Assembly (NCBI GenBank): GCA_009912575.1
Contig: WNDP01000025.1
Span: 1 to 38,783 of the forward strand
DNA: 38,783 nucleotides
Source of the DNA: Acinetobacter bereziniae
Lineage (GTDB): Bacteria; Pseudomonadota; Gammaproteobacteria; Pseudomonadales; Moraxellaceae
Direction: 5' to 3'
Shown here: positions 34,214-38,783 of the stretch, piece by piece
Layout of the letters: every line of letters starts with the position of its first letter
How positions within the stretch are numbered: the stretch's first letter is position 1
Translations under genes and position numbers: made by a program
Notes under the pieces: generated by a model
What the model saw: only the letters and a program-made list of their open reading frames with translations
What the model was told of the DNA's origin: nothing
Databases searched by the model: none

Positions 34214-34514
34214 CGAGAGCTGGCTAAAAATTAAACAAAAAACTTAAGTTGATTGTTGTTGAAAATCGTGTCAAATTAAAATAAAGATCATCAACTAGAA
34301 AAATATCAGACCAAACAGAACAACAGAAATAATGCGATAAATTGCATTTTATTTAACAAATAAATATTAAAAGTGTGACTTTTATCAAATTATTGTTCGA
34401 TAAATGAAAGAGTTAACATTTCTATTAATGATCGTAAAACATACATATGTCTAAAATATACAACCTAAAAAAAGAGTTTATATTGATTTTGCATTGATAT
34501 TATAGGATTAATTT
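34214..34514 (+). other. AT-rich spacer before the GGDEF-EAL gene
   Basis: No gene is seen in these 301 bases. A weak hairpin AATGC/GCATT (34331-34348) followed by TTATTT could end the persulfide operon. AGGA at about 34504-34507 is the ribosome binding site of the next gene. Confidence 0.35.
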
Positions 34515-36658
34515 ATGGCTGGTGCTCATTTACCTTTTGATCCAAATTTGAATCGGGTGGATTCGCCTCAGCATTCTATAAGGCCTCAAACTGTACATTT
34601 TTCGAATGAGGTTAAATTTGCTTTAGATCAAATTCCACATCTGATTTGGATGACTAAATTCAGTGAGGGATATTACAACAGTGCTTTTAAACAATTTACT
34701 GGGATTGAAAATAATGACATCGACCATCAAGAGTGGATGCATTTTCTACATCCAGAAGACCTAGAGTATGCCCAACGCCTTTGGAACAGTGCGCAGAAAA
34801 CTGGACAGCGTTTTGAATTAGAGTGCCGTATTCGTCGTTTTGATGGGGAGTATCAATGGTTTTTACTGATCGCTCAAAGTGCAAATGAACAACAAAAATA
34901 CCGAGATTGGACAGTCACATGTAGCAATATTCATGAACAAGTTTCACAACTACGTGACACCCGTGAATCTTTAAAAGCCAATACAGACATGCTAGATGTC
35001 AGCGTTGACTGTATTAAAATCATTAGTCCTGATGGTTATGTTTCACATATGAATAAGTCAGGCTGTCTTGCATTACTTGGGCAAGAAAAAGTTACAAGTT
35101 TTGGTATGGAATGGTTGGGGCTTCTTCCCCCTGAAGTGCGAGAGCAAGGTAAAAAAGCCATCAAAGAAGCAGCCAAAGGAAAAAATGCACGTTTTGCTGG
35201 AAAAAGCGTTTTTGCCAATGTCACGATGTATTGGGACAATATATTAACCCCAATCGTCAATGAGGAAGGGGAAACGACCAGCATTTTATGCGTATCTCGA
35301 GATATCACCAAACAACGCATAGCTGAGGAAAAACTCAGGTTGAACAGTGAATTTGATGAAATGACGAGCTTAATGAATCGTCGTGTATTCAAGAAAAGAC
35401 TAAAATCTTCGATTAGCAAAGCCAAAGAATCTCGTGGAAAAATCGGGTTACTGTTAATCGACTTAGACCATTTTAAACATATCAATGATACTTTGGGACA
35501 TTCTGCGGGAGATCATTTACTCAAAGTTTTATCGAAACGACTGGCCAATTGTTTAGATGAATATGCCTATATTGCAAGATTGGGTGGGGATGAATTTGCT
35601 GTTGTGGTTGAAGATATCGAAAACGATCAGCAGATTGAAGTCGTTTCTAAAAAATTATTAAAACAGTTAGAAGCACCGATTACATATAGCGGAAAATTGT
35701 TAAATGGTGGTATGAGTATTGGTGGGGTCATCTATCCTGATGATGCGAAAGATGGTTCTGGACTTTTAAAATGTGCAGATACTGCTTTAAATGATTTAAA
35801 AGAGCGTGGACGGGGTGGTGTCCGTATGTTTGGTGCAGATATGTTTGAAATCGCTCAGGACAAAGCGAAACAATTGCATACTGCACGTCAAATGATTCGA
35901 AGTAATCAAGTGGAAGCATTTTATCAACCCAAAGTAAAATTGGTTGATTGTTCGATTATCGGATTTGAGGCATTACTCAGATGGCGAGATGTAGAAGGTG
36001 AGGTTTATTTTCCATCTACAGTTGCAGAGGCTTTTAATGATTTCGAATTGGCCACTAAAATCAGCGAAATCATGCATGATCGAATTTTTACCGATATGTC
36101 GGAAAGTGGATAGGGTTAGGCTTAAAAGTTGTTCCAATTTCAATTAATGCCTCTCCCGTTGAGTTTATGCGGGACAACTATGCTGAAATACTATTAAAAC
36201 GCTTGGTACACTATGCAATACCTGCTCATTTGATTGAAATCGAGATTACCGAACATGTACTTGCGGATCGTGGGTATGAATACGTGGTTCGTGCATTGAA
36301 AAAACTCAAAAATGCAGGCGTACGTATTGCTTTGGATGATTTTGGAACAGGGCATTCTTCAATGTCACACATCCGTGATTACCCAGTAGATAGCTTAAAA
36401 ATTGACTATAATTTTGTCAATCGTATGCATGAAGAGGACTCAATCAAGGCGATCGTTGAAGGAATTGCCAAGCTTGGTCCAATTTTATCTTTAGATATAG
36501 TCGCTGAAGGAATTGAAACTGTGCAACAGTTGAATAGCTTGATCGCAGTGGGTTGCAAATTTGGACAAGGTTTTTTATTTAGTCAGGCGATTGGTGCAAA
36601 TCAAGTTAAAAAAATGCTGAGCAAACAATTTTTAGTTTCTCCTATTGGATGCCATTGA
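34515..36658 (+). pseudogene. PAS-PAS-GGDEF-EAL cyclic-di-GMP protein, frameshifted in the EAL domain
   Basis: A cytosolic bifunctional-type c-di-GMP enzyme. PAS 1 is at about residues 35-145 and PAS 2 at about 150-280. GGDEF is at 357-361 with RLGGDEF intact and no RxxD inhibitory site (DEYA in its place). The EAL domain begins near 470 with FEALLRW at 484-490. The first frame stops at 36111-36113. One added base near 36105 restores WIGLGLKVVPISINASP and then the EAL residues: IEIEITEH, DDFGTGHSS, LKIDYNF, VAEGIET and GQGFLF, to 36658. The whole would be about 714 residues. As read, the protein keeps a complete diguanylate cyclase but loses the phosphodiesterase. AGGA sits 8 bases before the ATG. 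Confidence 0.88.
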
Positions 36659-36720
36659 GTCTGTGCTTAATTCAATCATTGGGGTGGATTAAATAACATC
36701 AAAATATTTTTAAAAATAGC

Positions 36721-36749
36721 TTGAAAAGTGATGACACAGCGAGTATTGT
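36721..36749 (+). promoter_or_regulatory. Promoter of the aromatic leader / DAHP synthase gene
   Basis: TTGAAA (36721-36726) and TATTGT (36744-36749) are separated by exactly 17 bases. Transcription would start near 36756, just before the first leader peptide. It lies 62 bp after the GGDEF-EAL gene end. Confidence 0.7.
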
Positions 36750-36768
36750 GAATTCAAGATAGATTTTT

Positions 36769-36840
36769 ATGAACGACATGAAGATGTTAAAGCAACCTGT
36801 AATCGCTACTTCTTATTATTTCTGGCAATTCTTTAGATAG
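36769..36840 (+). CDS. Aromatic leader peptide 1 (attenuator)
   Basis: A 23-codon frame starting ATG 36769 (other in-frame ATG at 36778 and 36784) and ending TAG 36838-36840. Its end reads SYYFWQFFR: six aromatic residues in the last eight (two Tyr, three Phe, one Trp). The stop codon sits just before the first stem of the attenuator hairpins. This matches the classic layout in which ribosome stalling at scarce aminoacyl-tRNA controls termination. The Shine-Dalgarno sequence is weak. Confidence 0.75.
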   Translation: MNDMKMLKQPVIATSYYFWQFFR

Positions 36841-36841
36841 T

Positions 36842-36919
36842 TGCCTGAAGTCGTTCGGGCACTGAAATGGTTGCCCATCAAAGTTAATACCTGATCGGCA
36901 ACACCGATCAGGTTTTTTT
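36842..36919 (+). terminator. Attenuator: pause hairpin, antiterminator and intrinsic terminator
   Basis: Several alternative stems are visible. Pause stem: TGCCTGAA (36842-36849) with TTCGGGCA (36854-36861), one G-U pair. Alternative: GGGCA (36857-36861) with TGCCC (36872-36876). Antiterminator: GTTGCCCATCA (36870-36880) with TGATCGGCAAC (36892-36902), one mismatch. Terminator: CCTGATCGG (36890-36898) with CCGATCAGG (36904-36912), perfect, followed by seven T (36913-36919). The antiterminator uses the 5' arm of the terminator, so the two exclude each other. Translation of the leader peptide would decide which forms. Confidence 0.82.
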
Positions 36920-36975
36920 ATGCCTTAATGCTTACCATTTAAAATAGATTGAATTTAAAGTTTTTGGAGAATGTC

Positions 36976-37080
36976 ATGATGAAATTTAACACTGTATATT
37001 TTAGTAACTTTTATTGGTTTTACTTTGGTCAAATGAACAATCTTATTGCCCATTTGAATAGATCCCATACGCTCAAATAA
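36976..37080 (+). CDS. Aromatic leader peptide 2, directly before the DAHP synthase gene
   Basis: A 34-codon frame (ATG 36976, second ATG 36979) ending TAA 37078-37080. GGAG (36966-36969) gives it a strong ribosome binding site, better than that of leader 1. It contains VYFSNFYWFYFGQ: eight aromatic residues in thirteen (four Phe, three Tyr, one Trp). It is reached only by read-through of the terminator unless a separate promoter exists. The DAHP synthase start is 36 bases after its stop. Confidence 0.68.
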   Translation: MMKFNTVYFSNFYWFYFGQMNNLIAHLNRSHTLK

Positions 37081-37086
37081 AAGTTA

Positions 37087-37110
37087 GGACTGAGTTAGAG
37101 TCCAAAGGAA
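37087..37110 (+). promoter_or_regulatory. Hairpin and ribosome binding site of the DAHP synthase gene
   Basis: GGACT (37087-37091) pairs with AGTCC (37099-37103), next to the AAAGGAA ribosome binding site (37104-37110) of ATG 37117. CCAAAG (37102-37107) can alternatively pair with CTTTGG inside leader 2 (37023-37028), which would cover the start of that site. Confidence 0.4.
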
Positions 37111-37116
37111 TACATT

Positions 37117-38172
37117 ATGAATGCTTTAAATATTGCTTTACAACAAAATCAAACGATAGAAACTCAGCTTGCTTTGCCTTTTGAGTTAAAAGAAAAATTT
37201 CCATTAGAACATAAACTTGCTTTTCAAGTTGCTGAGCAACGTCAAACAATTCAAAACATTCTCAATGGTTTAGATCATCGCTTACTTGTGATCACAGGTC
37301 CATGCTCAATTCATGATGAAAAATCTGCGCTTGAATATGCAGATCGCTTAGTCCAATTACAAGAAAAAGTATCAGATCATATTTTTTTAGTAATGCGTGC
37401 TTATATCGAAAAACCACGTACAACAGTCGGTTGGAAAGGTTTTTTATATGATCCTGATTTAGATGGTTCTGCAAATATGCAGTTGGGTTTAGAGAAGTCA
37501 CGCCAACTCTATTTACAAATTATTGAAAAAGGTTTACCGATTGCCAGCGAAATTTTGAGTCCGATGGCAACAGCTTATTTTGATGATTTATTGGCTTGGG
37601 GTGCAATTGGTGCACGTACCAGCGAATCACAAATTCACCGTGAAATTTCAAGTCACATGCCGTTCAGTATTGGCTTCAAAAATGGTACAGATGGTTCGAT
37701 TCAAATTGCTTTAGATGCAATCCAATCTGCTAGCCATCCTCATCAATTCCTTGCCATGAGTCAAAAAGGTACACCGTCCATCATACATAGTCAGGGCAAT
37801 CCTTTGGCGCATATTATCTTGCGTGGTTCTAACAAAGGAACCAATTATGATGCTGCATCGATTCAACAGATTCGCCATCAACATCAAGGAAAATTGCCTG
37901 CGCTGGTGATTGACTGTAGTCATGGTAACAGCAGTAAAGATCCTTTAAAGCAACCGTTGGTTTTACAGCAAATTATTGAAGAAAGACATTTAACTCACGT
38001 TCGTGGAGTGATGTTGGAAAGTCATTTGGTCGATGGCAATCAAAAAATTTCTTGTGATATAACTTATGGTCAATCGGTTACGGATGGCTGTTTAGGTTGG
38101 AGTAAGACTGAGCAGTTGCTATTAGAAGTTGCTGAACAGCTCTCTGAAAAGACTTTAGCGTGTACGGCTTAA
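37117..38172 (+). CDS. aroG: 3-deoxy-D-arabino-heptulosonate 7-phosphate synthase, class I (AroF/G/H type)
   Basis: A 351-residue cytosolic enzyme condensing phosphoenolpyruvate and erythrose 4-phosphate, the first step of aromatic amino-acid synthesis. The metal ligand is Cys63 in TGPCSIHD; later ligands lie in IDCSHGNSSK (His), MLESHLVDGNQ (Glu) and SVTDGCLGW (Asp). The MRAYIEKPRTTVGWKGFLYDP and GAIGARTSESQIHRE substrate blocks are intact. Which aromatic amino acid inhibits it cannot be read with confidence, so the paralogue letter is tentative. Control by the upstream aromatic leader peptides is strongly indicated. It is monocistronic, closed by a bidirectional terminator. Confidence 0.93.
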   Translation: MNALNIALQQNQTIETQLALPFELKEKFPLEHKLAFQVAEQRQTIQNILNGLDHRLLVITGPCSIHDEKSALEYADRLVQLQEKVSDHIFLVMRAYIEKPRTTVGWKGFLYDPDLDGSANMQLGLEKSRQLYLQIIEKGLPIASEILSPMATAYFDDLLAWGAIGARTSESQIHREISSHMPFSIGFKNGTDGSIQIALDAIQSASHPHQFLAMSQKGTPSIIHSQGNPLAHIILRGSNKGTNYDAASIQQIRHQHQGKLPALVIDCSHGNSSKDPLKQPLVLQQIIEERHLTHVRGVMLESHLVDGNQKISCDITYGQSVTDGCLGWSKTEQLLLEVAEQLSEKTLACTA

Positions 38173-38203
38173 CAAGTTGTTGAGTTAAAATAATTTTTAA
38201 TAT

Positions 38204-38241
38204 GCAATAAAAAGACCAGAACATTCTGGTCTTTTTATTGC
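38204..38241. terminator. Bidirectional terminator between aroG and gcvH
   Basis: A perfect 17-bp stem: 38204-38220 (GCAATAAAAAGACCAGA) and 38225-38241 (TCTGGTCTTTTTATTGC) with a 4-base loop. The A and T runs inside the arms allow termination from both converging genes. Confidence 0.92.
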
Positions 38242-38260
38242 TGCGTTTAAAATTTGAAAA

Positions 38261-38635
38261 TTAAAGCCCAGCTTCATATTCAGCGTTACTGAGTAACTTT
38301 TCAACATCTGCAATATTGTCTGGTTTAATCTTATAAATCCAACCTTTGCCATATGGGTCATCATTGACAAAATCTGGATCATCTTCAAGAGCGGTATTTA
38401 CTTCGACCACTTCACCTGAGACAGGAGCATGAATATCAGAAACAGTTTTCACTGATTCAACGACACCTGCCTGAGCACCAGCAGTTACACGACTACCTAC
38501 TTCTGGAGCTTCAACATAAACAAGGTCACCCAAAGCATCTTGAGCATGATCTGAAATACCAGTAATCACGAGATCACCCTCAATTTTTGCCCATTCATGT
38601 GTTGCTGCATACTTCAAATCAGAAGGATGATTCAT
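38261..38635 (-). CDS. gcvH: Glycine cleavage system H protein
   Basis: A 124-residue lipoyl carrier of the glycine cleavage complex, shuttling the aminomethyl group between the P, T and L proteins. The lipoylated Lys63 lies in [19 protein letters not shown]. The N-terminal [13 protein letters not shown] and C-terminal GWIYKIKP blocks are typical, and the length is normal. Other gcv genes are not visible; they may lie beyond the right edge or elsewhere. It converges with aroG. Confidence 0.95.
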   Translation of the reverse strand: MNHPSDLKYAATHEWAKIEGDLVITGISDHAQDALGDLVYVEAPEVGSRVTAGAQAGVVESVKTVSDIHAPVSGEVVEVNTALEDDPDFVNDDPYGKGWIYKIKPDNIADVEKLLSNAEYEAGL

Positions 38636-38783
38636 AATGACTCCATTAATCCATTTATTTTTGCCACGAGTTATACCGCTTTTTCAAACAAAACAAAAAG
38701 CAGAGATACTGATAAACTTATTCATATAAATCAATAATCAGTGTAAAGCATATTATAAGTAAGGATCTTTACGCCAACTGCTA

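Noticed and set aside
36090-36120. Programmed frameshifting in the GGDEF-EAL gene
   Set aside because: No slippery heptamer or downstream structure is apparent; similar single-base losses occur in three other genes here.
1-38783. tRNA or rRNA genes, CRISPR arrays, insertion sequences, prophage
   Set aside because: No cloverleaf-like gene, regularly spaced repeat or transposase/integrase-like protein was recognised.

Overview
The window is AT-rich Gammaproteobacterial DNA, almost certainly from an Acinetobacter chromosome. The reasons are an acinetoferrin-type siderophore locus (two IucA/IucC synthetases, an N-monooxygenase, a GNAT acyltransferase, an RhtX-like permease and a TonB receptor), a ynbABCD-like lipid operon, a short cobalamin-assembly run, and overall protein style. 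The species cannot be fixed from sequence alone.

Layout. 1-484 holds only decayed coding fragments. 485-6770 (minus strand) is a lipid-metabolism block resembling E. coli ynbA/ynbC/ynbD/ynbB, with a PlsC-like acyltransferase added. It could make phosphatidate, CDP-diacylglycerol, a phosphatidyl-alcohol phosphate and then the dephosphorylated lipid; the final product is unknown. 6930-8791 carries a frameshifted ybaK and two small exported proteins. 9126-20184 is the siderophore locus, preceded by two Fur-box-like sites and ending in an export-type MFS gene. 20260-21858 encodes a MINPP/phytase-like lipoprotein behind a very good PhoB box. 22453-25997 is a 2H phosphoesterase followed by cobU, a deleted cobT, cobC and cobS. 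26261-28717 holds a DUF2058 protein, a DUF1275 membrane protein and a frameshifted sstT. 28935-34213 is a sulfur region: a SulP transporter disrupted by a 7-bp tandem duplication, an ArsR-type regulator with two cysteines, a toxin-like pair, two half-size YeeE/YedE transporters and a persulfide dioxygenase. 34515-36658 is a frameshifted PAS-PAS-GGDEF-EAL protein. 36721-38172 is a DAHP synthase gene with an elaborate leader, and 38261-38635 is gcvH.

The strongest candidate for something undescribed is the leader of the DAHP synthase gene (36721-37116). It has a sigma-70-like promoter, a 23-codon peptide ending in an aromatic run, mutually exclusive hairpins with a perfect intrinsic terminator, and then a second 34-codon peptide with a strong ribosome binding site and an even richer Phe/Tyr/Trp run, just before the structural gene. 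This looks like transcriptional attenuation followed by a second, possibly translational, control step.

The window also contains many broken genes. Four genes (ybaK, sstT, the zeta-like ATPase and the GGDEF-EAL gene) are each restored by adding one base, a pattern that fits sequencing error as well as real mutation. cobT (internal out-of-frame deletion) and the SulP gene (7-bp duplication) look more like real events.
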